A stretch of 64,000 bases of DNA, from NCBI RefSeq assembly GCF_011303555.1, contig NZ_CP049868.1, forward strand, positions 5,580,001 to 5,644,000. The letters are read 5' to 3'. The notes below the pieces were generated by a model that was not told where the DNA came from, searched no databases, and saw only the letters and a program-made list of their open reading frames with translations. Origin of the DNA: Pedobacter sp. HDW13. GTDB taxonomy: Bacteria > Bacteroidota > Bacteroidia > Sphingobacteriales > Sphingobacteriaceae. The translations under genes were made by a program, and so were the position numbers. This document shows positions 1-8,018 of this stretch, piece by piece (within the stretch, counting starts at the first letter, position 1; every line of letters begins with the position of its first letter).

Positions 1-1
1 A

Positions 2-1858
2 AATCAAAACAATGCTGCTGAGCTTTCCTTTTTACAGCCCGAAAGCCGCATACAATCTGAGCATCCCTGGCCAGCGCCATGGATTTCTGACAAAACCGGA
101 AACTCTGCTTACTATCTTACCAATGCCATTCAGTTTTTAGATGAACCAGGCGAATGGTTCGAAGACCTACAGCAGCATAAAGTATATTACTGGCCCACAT
201 CCGCGCAAAATATGCTTCAGGCAGATGTGGTTGCGCCGGCTTTAGAAAGCCTGGTAAAGGCGGCCGGAACAGTTGATCATCCGGTGTCGTACATTTCGTT
301 TAAGGACATATCTTTTCAGCATGCATCATGGTTATTGCCATCCAAGCAAGGCCACGTACCGCATCAGGCAGGCATGTACATGCTCGATGCCTATAAGTTA
401 GACCAACCGGGAACTGCCGATAAACCGACATTAGAGAATCAGGCCTGGGTTGGCCGGCCAGCTTCGGCTATCGAAATCAGCTACGCCAATCACATCGATT
501 TTGAAGGTTGCAGATTCGAACACCATGCTTCAACCGGTATAGATTACCAAAAAGGAACGACTAACAACCAGATTAAAGGCAACTTGTTTAAAGATATTGG
601 CGGATCGGGTATACTCATTGGTACTTTTTCGGATGAAGCTACTGAGGTACATTTGCCTTACCAACCTTCAGATGAGCGCGAAATTTCGGCTAACAACCTG
701 ATCGAAAACAATCTGATTACCGATGTAACCAACGAAGACTGGGGTGCGGTTGGTATTGGTGCGGGTTACGTGCGTGCGCTGAAAATCATCCATAACGAAA
801 TCAGCGATGTTTCTTACTCCGGAATTAGCATGGGTTGGGGCTGGACAAAAACCAAAAACGCAATGAAGGATAACACCATCAGCGGCAATAAAATCCATCA
901 TTACGGCAAACACATGTACGATGTGGCCGGCATTTACACTTTATCAGCCCAGCCGAACTCTTTTATTACCGAAAATGTGATCGATAGCATTTACACAGCC
1001 AGGTATGCACACCTTCCCGACCACTGGTTTTACCTGTACACAGATGAGGGATCTTCGTTCCTTACCATTAAAGATAACTGGACACCAAGCGAAAAATACC
1101 TGCAAAATGCCAACGGACCCGATAATTCATGGGAGAATAACGGGCCGGAGGTTCCCCAAAAAATCAAGCAAAATGCAGGACTAACACCTCCATACCAGTA
1201 CCTGCTTAAAGATAAATCACCTATTTCTGCCACCCGAAAAATAAATAACGCAATAGATAAGCCCGTTGTTTTTGAGCTGATTTTTAAAGCTGGAGCCGTA
1301 CCCAACGATAAAACCCTGACAGCATTTGCCCGCGAAAATAACCTTTTAAGATCATCCATTTACAGCTGGGAAAACCGTTTGGTGGTTTACACTTCAAACT
1401 TAAAAACAGAAAGTTTACAGCAAACTTTAAAAAGGCTCAATGCCACTGAGATTAAGTTGTACGAGAATATGTTTTACGATTTCGACCGGAAACAGCAATG
1501 TGGAACAGCACCGGTAAAAGAATGGGACAATATTATTCTATCGGCCAATCTGATTAATGACGAAAAGCTGCAAAAAGAATACCTCGATTACCACAAAACA
1601 CAATTCGAGAAATGGCCCGAAATATCAAAAGGTTTTTGCAATGCCGATTTTCAACGCCTGGTTATCTTTAAAAAAGACCGTCAGCTGATGTTGATTATCA
1701 GCATACCCAAAGGTGCAGATTTAAATAAACTGAACCCTAAAACAACCGAAAACAACCCTAAAGTTGATGAATGGAATGCATTAATGAAAAAATACCAGGA
1801 AGGAATAGCAGGCACCAAACCCGGCGAGGTTTGGGTTTTCTTTAAACCTATAGACTGA
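2..1858 (+). CDS. GH141-like right-handed beta-helix glycosidase fused to an L-rhamnose-mutarotase-type domain (5' truncated)
   Basis: The reading frame is open from base 2, so the gene begins before the window; the ATG at 212 is internal. About 618 residues are visible. The first ~60 contain GEWFEDLQQHKVYYWP, a phrase typical of secreted beta-helix glycosidases. Residues ~60-335 show beta-helix repeats (HIDFEGCRFEHHASTGIDY, DIGGSGILIG, YSGISMGWGWT) that resemble GH141, a family that includes an alpha-L-fucosidase for rhamnogalacturonan II. The last ~200 residues are different: EYLDYHKTQFEKWPE and KLNPKTTENNPKVDEWN match RhaM-type mutarotases, preceded by ~90 residues that may be a degenerate second copy. 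A mutarotase normally acts in the cytoplasm, so the fusion to an exported fold is odd. The beta-helix call is firm, GH141 is probable, and the mutarotase domain is likely. The signal peptide lies outside the window. Confidence 0.75.
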   Translation, partial: NQNNAAELSFLQPESRIQSEHPWPAPWISDKTGNSAYYLTNAIQFLDEPGEWFEDLQQHKVYYWPTSAQNMLQADVVAPALESLVKAAGTVDHPVSYISFKDISFQHASWLLPSKQGHVPHQAGMYMLDAYKLDQPGTADKPTLENQAWVGRPASAIEISYANHIDFEGCRFEHHASTGIDYQKGTTNNQIKGNLFKDIGGSGILIGTFSDEATEVHLPYQPSDEREISANNLIENNLITDVTNEDWGAVGIGAGYVRALKIIHNEISDVSYSGISMGWGWTKTKNAMKDNTISGNKIHHYGKHMYDVAGIYTLSAQPNSFITENVIDSIYTARYAHLPDHWFYLYTDEGSSFLTIKDNWTPSEKYLQNANGPDNSWENNGPEVPQKIKQNAGLTPPYQYLLKDKSPISATRKINNAIDKPVVFELIFKAGAVPNDKTLTAFARENNLLRSSIYSWENRLVVYTSNLKTESLQQTLKRLNATEIKLYENMFYDFDRKQQCGTAPVKEWDNIILSANLINDEKLQKEYLDYHKTQFEKWPEISKGFCNADFQRLVIFKKDRQLMLIISIPKGADLNKLNPKTTENNPKVDEWNALMKKYQEGIAGTKPGEVWVFFKPID

Positions 1859-1912
1859 TCCGTCCCCCTTTGGAGGGGGCAGGGGGAGGAAATAAATAAT
1901 ACTTATTAAAAT

Positions 1913-2998
1913 ATGTTAAGATTAGGAATATTAGGATTAGGCGAGGGTAGAAGCACCATTTCTGCCTCACTGGCAAGCACCAAATTTAAACTGATTCAAA
2001 TTTGTGATGCCAATAAAAAACTGTGCGAAGAACGCGCACTGGAGTTCGATTTTCAGAACTGGACCACCAATTACGACGACATGCTGAAAAGCGACAAAAT
2101 TGATATGATTGCGATTTACACCCCCGATCATTTGCATTTTGAGCACATTAAGCTGGCTTTGGAGCACGATAAACATGTGGTTTGCACCAAGCCTTTTATC
2201 GACGACCTTTCGCAGGCAAACGAACTCTTGGCACTCAGTAAAAAAACGAAAAAGAAAATTTTTGTAGGCCAGAGCTCACGTTTTTTCGAACCAGCCATGC
2301 GGCAGCGAAAAGATTTTGACAAAGGTTTAATCGGCGAGTTAATCACCATCGAAAGTCATTACCATGCCGATCACCGCTGGTTTTTAGAAAAAGGCTGGTC
2401 CTTAAAACAATCGTTTAAATGGTTGTATGGTGGTTTAAGTCACCCTGTAGATTTTATTCGCTGGTACATGCCCGATATTGAAGAGGTAATGGGTTATGGT
2501 ATGCTGAGCAGCAATGGCCAAAAAGCAGGCTTAAAAAACCAGGACACCATGCACTTCATTTTCAAGGCCAAAGACGGCAGAATTGCGCGTGTTAGTGGTG
2601 CCTATACCGGACCAACCCAGCCGGCAAGCCGCGATAGCGGCATGAGCTGTATCTTACGTGGAACAGAAGGCGCAAGTCAGGCCGATTACCACGAACTGCG
2701 TTATTCGGTTACTACCAAAACCGGTGAAGAGAAAATCATTACCTGGGGCGATGCCACTTTAAAGCATTATTTCCGTTTCGAAGGGCAAAGTCACCATGCC
2801 GGCGAGTACCAGAATTACCTGGATTATTTTGCCGATAGCATTAACAACAAGTTTACTGCTTATCCCGATTTAAAAGAGGGAATAGGTACCATAGCCCTTT
2901 TACAGGCCATGGATAGATCGCTGGAAACAGGATTACCCGTAAAAATTGATGAAATATTAACCAGTTATAACATTACGAGAGAATCGATAGGACTATAG
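1913..2998 (+). CDS. Gfo/Idh/MocA family oxidoreductase
   Basis: A 361-residue NAD(P)-dependent sugar or inositol dehydrogenase-type protein. The N-terminal Rossmann start (LGILGLGEGRSTISA) is followed by the family pattern DMIAIYTPDHLHFEHIKLAL and VVCTKPFIDDLSQANELL; the CTKP stretch corresponds to the usual EKP motif. The C-terminal alpha/beta domain contains GGLSHPVDFIRWYMP. There is no signal peptide, so it should be cytoplasmic. It lies 54 bases after the beta-helix gene and before an SSS symporter, which suggests a role in oxidising or epimerising a sugar released by the neighbouring enzymes. The substrate cannot be read from the sequence. Confidence 0.88.
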   Translation: MLRLGILGLGEGRSTISASLASTKFKLIQICDANKKLCEERALEFDFQNWTTNYDDMLKSDKIDMIAIYTPDHLHFEHIKLALEHDKHVVCTKPFIDDLSQANELLALSKKTKKKIFVGQSSRFFEPAMRQRKDFDKGLIGELITIESHYHADHRWFLEKGWSLKQSFKWLYGGLSHPVDFIRWYMPDIEEVMGYGMLSSNGQKAGLKNQDTMHFIFKAKDGRIARVSGAYTGPTQPASRDSGMSCILRGTEGASQADYHELRYSVTTKTGEEKIITWGDATLKHYFRFEGQSHHAGEYQNYLDYFADSINNKFTAYPDLKEGIGTIALLQAMDRSLETGLPVKIDEILTSYNITRESIGL

Positions 2999-3002
2999 AA
3001 AT

Positions 3003-3094
3003 TCGTCATTGCGAGGAGGAACGACGAAGCAATCTTACTACTTAGGCTATGTAAGATAACCGCATTAAGATTGCTTCGTGCCTCGCAATGACGA
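3003..3094. repeat. Palindromic intergenic repeat with GTCAT/ATGAC ends
   Basis: Perfect 14-bp outer arms (TCGTCATTGCGAGG and its complement) enclose a second inner inverted pair around AGCAATCTTA. It lies between the oxidoreductase and the SSS symporter and could fold into a long hairpin in the transcript. Similar GTCAT-bounded elements occur elsewhere in the window. Confidence 0.8.
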
Positions 3095-3170
3095 CAAATT
3101 AAAGGGCATGTATCGCGGGCGGATAAAGAAGTAATTCCGTGGCAAACAAATAAAAAAACAAACTAACCAA

Positions 3171-4760
3171 ATGCACAACATTGTAGAACGTTTAACCAGT
3201 TTAGATTACATCATCGTAATGGCCTACCTCATCATCCTCATGGTGATTGGGTACCACGCCAGTTTTTCGAAGAAAAAAAGCGAAGATGAAACCTTATTTT
3301 TAGCCAATAAATCGTTAGGCTGGGCAAGTATAGGTTTCAACATGTGGGGTACAAATGTAGGTCCATCCATGTTGCTGGCCTTTGCCAGTATAGGCTACAC
3401 CACAGGTATTGTGGCCGTCAATTTTGACTGGTATGCCTTCATCTTCTTATTTCTGCTTGCTATCGTTTTCGCACCAAAATACCTGGCTGCGCGGGTAAGC
3501 ACCATGCCCGAGTTTATGGGGAACCGTTACGGCGATTCGACCCAAAATATACTGGCCTGGTATGCCCTGGTTAAGATTTTAATCTCCTGGCTATCATTAG
3601 GCCTGTTTGCAGGCGGTTTTTTGGTACGGCAGATTTTAGGCATCCCCATGTGGCAATCGGTTACTGTTTTGGTTGCTTTTGCCGGACTGTTTACCTTTTT
3701 TGGAGGCTTAAAAGCCATTGCCAAGGTTAACGTTTTCCAGATGATTTTACTCATTGCTGTATCTCTTTCACTTACCCTTTTAGGCCTGGACAAGGTTGGA
3801 GGCATCTCGGCTTTGTACAGTAAAACTCCCGGCCATTTCTGGAATCTGATACAACCTGCAAGCGATCCAAAATATCCCTGGTATGCCATACTTTTAGGTT
3901 ATCCGGTAGCTGCCGTAGCTTTTTTCTGTACCGATCAATCCATGGTGCAGTCGGTTCTGGGCGCTAAAAACCTTAAGCAAGGACAATTAGGTGTAAGCTT
4001 TATCGGCTGGTTAAAAATCCTTTCACTGCCTTTATTCATCGTAACCGGCATATTGTGTTATGTACTTTTTCCTAACCTGAAAGATCCTAACGAAGCCTAC
4101 ATGACCATGGTAACCAATCTTTTCCCTCCGGGCATGAATGGTTTAGTGATTGTGGTACTGATTGCGGTTTTGGTTGGTACCATCGGCTCTTCATTAAACT
4201 CTTTGAGTACCGTTTTCACCATGGATGTGTATGTAAAGAAAATTAACCCACAGGCCACTAATAAGCAGATTATCAATATAGGCCGCTTAACGGTGGTTGC
4301 AGGCTGTATTTTCGCTGTAATCGTAGTGCTGGCCATCGATAACATCAAGGGATTAAACCTCTTCGATGTATTCCAATCCGTACTGGGTTTCATAGCACCT
4401 CCACTTTCGGTGGTTTTTCTGTTGACTGTATTCTGGAAACGCACTACCCGTAAGGCTGTAAATTTTACGCTATCAATCGGTTCAATACTGAGTCTGAGCA
4501 CCGGAATTGTTTATTTATGGGTTTTACCACCCAGCGAATACACTTTCTGGCCGCATTACCTGATGTTGTCTTTCCTGATTTTTGCAGGCTTATTGGTTAT
4601 CGCCATATTGATTTCACTTTTAGATAGAACACCCAGCGTTTATACGGCTAACGAAGCACACGAAGCCAATATCGAAAAACCCGACCGAATGGTTTGGATT
4701 TCGTGGATTGCCCTGGCCGTTGTAATGCTTGCACTATATATTTTCTTTAACGGGCACTAG
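3171..4760 (+). CDS. Sodium:solute symporter (SSS family)
   Basis: A 529-residue integral membrane protein with about 13-14 hydrophobic segments. The N-terminus LDYIIVMAYLIILMVIGYH is the usual first helix of SSS transporters, and GWASIGFNMWGTNVGPSMLL fits the substrate and sodium-binding first-repeat helix. Length matches the family (about 500-550). It would import a monosaccharide or small organic solute with sodium across the inner membrane. It sits in a same-strand run with an oxidoreductase and a GH78-like enzyme, so a sugar is the likely cargo; rhamnose or a pectic sugar is an inference. A palindromic repeat separates it from the upstream gene. Confidence 0.92.
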   Translation: MHNIVERLTSLDYIIVMAYLIILMVIGYHASFSKKKSEDETLFLANKSLGWASIGFNMWGTNVGPSMLLAFASIGYTTGIVAVNFDWYAFIFLFLLAIVFAPKYLAARVSTMPEFMGNRYGDSTQNILAWYALVKILISWLSLGLFAGGFLVRQILGIPMWQSVTVLVAFAGLFTFFGGLKAIAKVNVFQMILLIAVSLSLTLLGLDKVGGISALYSKTPGHFWNLIQPASDPKYPWYAILLGYPVAAVAFFCTDQSMVQSVLGAKNLKQGQLGVSFIGWLKILSLPLFIVTGILCYVLFPNLKDPNEAYMTMVTNLFPPGMNGLVIVVLIAVLVGTIGSSLNSLSTVFTMDVYVKKINPQATNKQIINIGRLTVVAGCIFAVIVVLAIDNIKGLNLFDVFQSVLGFIAPPLSVVFLLTVFWKRTTRKAVNFTLSIGSILSLSTGIVYLWVLPPSEYTFWPHYLMLSFLIFAGLLVIAILISLLDRTPSVYTANEAHEANIEKPDRMVWISWIALAVVMLALYIFFNGH

Positions 4761-4775
4761 AAATCTAACTAGCAT

Positions 4776-4814
4776 AGATCTCTCCATTTCGCTGCGCTTC
4801 AGTCGAGATGACGA
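4776..4814. repeat. Partial GTCAT-type intergenic repeat
   Basis: This stretch has the words GATCTCTCCATTTCGCTGCG and TCGAGATGACGA, shared with the elements at 22763, 36435 and 62244, but only one arm is present. It occupies the space just before the GH78-like gene. Confidence 0.65.
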
Positions 4815-4829
4815 ACCAAAATAAAAAAT

Positions 4830-6995
4830 ATGAAAAACCTAAAAAAAATACTCTTCATTACCTTGCTCCAGGCAATGGTAATGCCGGCTTTTGCGCAAAA
4901 AGCATCGTGGATCTGGTATCCAGGCGATTTTGATATTTACATGAGCAATGTGATGCAGAACCGGCGAACAGAACGTGGTTCGTTTTTTCCTGTATTCTGG
5001 AAAATGGATAGCCATTATGTGCTGGTCGATTTCCATAAAGAATTTACACTTAGCCAACCCGAGGAGGTTAAACTCTTTGTAGAAGGCACTTATAACGTTA
5101 AAATAGACGGACAGGCCATTACCGGTTTCCCTAAATCCATCCAGATTCCTGCCGGGAAGCATAAACTTAGCCTGAAAGTATATAGTCAGGCTACAGTACC
5201 CGCCATTTTTGTGCAGGGTAAAACTGTTGTATCAGATGAAAGCTGGTTAGCCACTTTCGAAGATAAAGAATGGATTGATGCGAGCGGGAAAACTTCCGAT
5301 AAATCGGGTACTACCTTTGTTTCGGCGGGTTCATGGAGCTTAACCGACCCTAAAAGCTTACCATCTGCGTTTAAATTACCTGTTGTTGCACAAGCTTCCG
5401 TAAAAACGGATAAAGCCGGAGCCGGTTATGTAGCCGATTTTGGCAAAGAAACCTTTGGCTTTATAAAAATACACGGTTTAAAAGGTAAAGGCAAACTCAG
5501 TATCTATTATGGCGAATCGAAAGAAGAAGCTTTATCAACCGATAAATGCGAAACGCTCGATTACCTGGATATTGATCTGGCCAGTAAAAAAGATTCGGTA
5601 ATGCCGCTCTCCAAAGCCTTCCGCTATGTTAACTTTCAGCCCGGTAGCGGTGTTTCTGCAGATTCTATTTCTATGCTTTATGAGTATGCGCCGGTTAGCG
5701 AAAGAGGAAGTTTTAAATCCTCAGATGCGGAGCTGAACAAGATTTACGATGTTGCCAAATATACCTTCCACCTCAATACCCGCGAGTTTTTTATCGACGG
5801 GATTAAACGCGACAGATGGGTGTGGAGCGGCGATGCCTACCAGAGTTACCTGATGAACTATTACTCGTTTTTTGATGCACCAACGGTAAAAAGAACCCTT
5901 TTGGCCCAACGTGGCAAAGATCCGGTTACAGCACATATCAATACCATTATGGATTACTCTTTCTATTGGTTTTTGGGCATTTACGATTACTATAAATTTA
6001 CTGGCGACAAAAAATTTGTGCAGGACATTTATCCCAGGATGCAATCCTTAATGACCTACATCGATGGGCGGAAAAACAAAAATGGCTTATTGGAATGGAT
6101 GCCGGGCGACTGGATTTTCATTGATTGGGCCGATAAGTTGAGTAAAGATGGCGAAGTAAGTTTCGAACAACTGCTTTATGCCAGTAGCTTAGAAACCATG
6201 GCAATATGCGCGAAACTCGCCAACGATACCGAAAGTGCAGCCAGATATGAAGAACAGGCCAAAGTACTGAAAGCCAAAATATTTGATTTGTACTGGAACC
6301 AGAACAAACACGCTTTGGTACACAGCAGGGTGGCAGGTAAACCGACGGAAAATGTGACCCGTTACGCCAATATGTTCGGCATCTTTTTCGATTATTTTAC
6401 GCCTGAACAAAAGCTGGCGGTAAAAGAACATGTTTTGCTGAACGACAGCATCAATAAAATTACCACGCCATACATGCGTTTTTACGAGCTGGAAGCACTT
6501 TGTGCAATGGGCGAACAATCATACGTATTAAAAGAGATGAAAAACTATTGGGGTGGCATGCTTAAACTGGGTGCTACTTCTTTCTGGGAAGAATACGATC
6601 CCAACAAGAAAGGAACCGAGCATTTGGCCATGTATGGCCGGCCTTTCGGAAAAAGCCTTTGTCATGCCTGGGGTGCAAGCCCGATTTATTTACTGGGCAA
6701 ATATTATCTAGGCGTTAGTCCTGATTCACCAGGTTACAAAACCTACACCATCGAGCCCAACTTAGGCGGTTTGGCTTGGATGGAAGGCAAAGTACCTACT
6801 GCAAATGGCGATATCGCGGTTTACATGAACAAAAAGGAAATCAGGGTAAATGCTGCTGTTGGTACCGGAAAGTTAAGGGTTAAAAGCAAGTCTAAACCTG
6901 TGGCAAGTGGAGCAGAAATTAAATCAATAGGAAATAACTTGTACGAAATCACAATAGAAAAGGGTAGAAACTATAGCGTTCGCTACAATTACTAG
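4830..6995 (+). CDS. Secreted GH78-like alpha-L-rhamnosidase family protein
   Basis: The protein has 721 residues. A signal peptide is visible (MKNLKKILFITLLQAMVMPAFAQ, residues 1-23). An N-terminal beta-rich region is followed from about residue 290 by an alpha/alpha six-barrel typical of GH78 (DAELNKIYDVAKYTFHLNTR, GIKRDRWVWSGDAYQSYL) and a C-terminal beta domain. In well-studied GH78 enzymes the matching motif reads RDERxGWxGD with Glu as general acid; here D328 is kept but the next residue is Arg, so this belongs to a divergent subgroup or uses another acid. It probably cleaves terminal alpha-L-rhamnose or a related deoxy-sugar outside the cytoplasm. Six-hairpin fold is firm; substrate is inferred. 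Confidence 0.8.
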   Translation: MKNLKKILFITLLQAMVMPAFAQKASWIWYPGDFDIYMSNVMQNRRTERGSFFPVFWKMDSHYVLVDFHKEFTLSQPEEVKLFVEGTYNVKIDGQAITGFPKSIQIPAGKHKLSLKVYSQATVPAIFVQGKTVVSDESWLATFEDKEWIDASGKTSDKSGTTFVSAGSWSLTDPKSLPSAFKLPVVAQASVKTDKAGAGYVADFGKETFGFIKIHGLKGKGKLSIYYGESKEEALSTDKCETLDYLDIDLASKKDSVMPLSKAFRYVNFQPGSGVSADSISMLYEYAPVSERGSFKSSDAELNKIYDVAKYTFHLNTREFFIDGIKRDRWVWSGDAYQSYLMNYYSFFDAPTVKRTLLAQRGKDPVTAHINTIMDYSFYWFLGIYDYYKFTGDKKFVQDIYPRMQSLMTYIDGRKNKNGLLEWMPGDWIFIDWADKLSKDGEVSFEQLLYASSLETMAICAKLANDTESAARYEEQAKVLKAKIFDLYWNQNKHALVHSRVAGKPTENVTRYANMFGIFFDYFTPEQKLAVKEHVLLNDSINKITTPYMRFYELEALCAMGEQSYVLKEMKNYWGGMLKLGATSFWEEYDPNKKGTEHLAMYGRPFGKSLCHAWGASPIYLLGKYYLGVSPDSPGYKTYTIEPNLGGLAWMEGKVPTANGDIAVYMNKKEIRVNAAVGTGKLRVKSKSKPVASGAEIKSIGNNLYEITIEKGRNYSVRYNY

Positions 6996-7010
6996 TGTGC
7001 ATTTAAAATT

Positions 7011-7046
7011 ACCGGGAACCATCAATTGATGTTGATCGTTCCCGGT
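7011..7046. terminator. Bidirectional hairpin between converging genes
   Basis: Nine-base arms ACCGGGAAC and GTTCCCGGT are separated by an 18-base loop and flanked by A/T bases. It lies in the 61 bases between the GH78-like gene and the converging gntR-type gene. The T-tracts are weak, so its efficiency is uncertain. Confidence 0.55.
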
Positions 7047-7056
7047 TAATATCAGC

Positions 7057-7788
7057 TTAACTATCCCGTCTGCTTTCTACAGTGTACACAAAACTATCGG
7101 CATGGTAATAGCCTAAATTATATTCAATTGGCCGTTCTCCCTGATCAAAAACATAACGTTTTCTAAAAAGCAGGGGACTCCCAACCTCAACATCCAGTTT
7201 AGAGGCCATAAATTTATCAGCAGCTTTGGCGCTAATTTCCTCTTTCGATAAATTCGCAATTATCGAATGGTCTCTTTCCAGGATTTCATACAAAGGGCGT
7301 TTAAAATCTTCATCACCCGTTAGGCCAATCCTGGGGTGAAAGTAAGAGATGAAATAAACAAAAGGGCCTTCCTCTTTTCCCCTTAAACGCTCCAGTTTAA
7401 GAACCTTTTTATCCGTACCAATATCAAAGAAATGGGCCAGTTTCTCATCTGCATATACCCAGCTGATGTGAAGTTCGAAATTTTTAATCGGAATGCCTCT
7501 TGCCTGCATTTCTTGCGAAAAACTTAACCAGTTACTCGCTTTCGAACTAACCGAAACCTCAGCAACCTTAGTACCGATACCTTTTTTACGGATCAGCAAG
7601 CCTTCATAAACCAATTTGTTTAAGGCCTGGCGCAGCGTTGTTCTCGATATGGCCAGCTGCTTAGCCATATCCACTTCATTAGGCAGAAATTTAGTGGCAT
7701 ATTCAGGATCTTTAATCAGATTCCGCAATAATTCTTCTGCCTGAATGTGCAAAGGCACAGGGCTTTTATGATCGATTGAAAATTTCAT
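7057..7788 (-). CDS. GntR/HutC family transcriptional regulator (wHTH + UTRA)
   Basis: A 243-residue cytoplasmic repressor-type protein. Residues ~8-75 form the winged helix-turn-helix (LPNEVDMAKQLAISRTTLRQ, then ALNKLVYEGLLIRKKGIGTK). Residues ~95-235 are a UTRA effector domain (KVLKLERLRGKEEGPFVYFI, FRKRYVFDQGERPIEYN), the fold that binds sugar phosphates in NagR/YvoA relatives. It is divergent from the phosphomannose-isomerase-like gene. A 22-bp ATGTA-N10-TACAT site overlaps the -7 box of that gene and, nearly identical, the -7 box of the six-hairpin gene at 15137. A related half-site lies in its own promoter. This supports an autoregulated repressor of the mannoside module. The effector is not known; mannose 6-phosphate is a guess. 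Confidence 0.9.
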   Translation of the reverse strand: MKFSIDHKSPVPLHIQAEELLRNLIKDPEYATKFLPNEVDMAKQLAISRTTLRQALNKLVYEGLLIRKKGIGTKVAEVSVSSKASNWLSFSQEMQARGIPIKNFELHISWVYADEKLAHFFDIGTDKKVLKLERLRGKEEGPFVYFISYFHPRIGLTGDEDFKRPLYEILERDHSIIANLSKEEISAKAADKFMASKLDVEVGSPLLFRKRYVFDQGERPIEYNLGYYHADSFVYTVESRRDS

Positions 7789-7839
7789 TTTTTATGCAGC
7801 AATGCTTTAAGTACTACAATTATGCTTATGCTGTTGAAA

Positions 7840-7866
7840 CAAAGATAGAAAAAGCATGTACAAACA
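7840..7866 (-). promoter_or_regulatory. Promoter of the gntR-type gene with an operator-like half-site
   Basis: Read on the minus strand, a TATCTTTG -7 box (7840-7847) lies 20 bases after a TTG -33 element. Between them sits the complement of ATGTACAAACA (7856-7866), which equals the left half of the operator at 15202. This suggests self-repression. Confidence 0.55.
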
Positions 7867-7969
7867 ACAACACATGTATGCATCCTTATTTCCATTTAAA
7901 GTAACTGATGGTAGTTAAAAGGTTATTATTCAATCTGGATAAAAGAAATTGAATAAAACATTAGGATAA

Positions 7970-7992
7970 ATGTACATACATATATACATTTG
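7970..7992 (+). promoter_or_regulatory. Operator overlapping the -7 box of the PMI-like gene
   Basis: The 22-bp site begins with ATGTACATACATATATACAT. It has inverted ATGTA and TACAT ends with a 10-base spacer and differs in one base from the site at 15202-15223. A TACATTTG -7 element (7985-7992) overlaps its right end, 27 bases before the start codon. This geometry suits repression by the divergently encoded GntR protein. Confidence 0.65.
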
Positions 7993-8018
7993 TTCTTTAA
8001 TAAGATAGTAGCCCGTTT

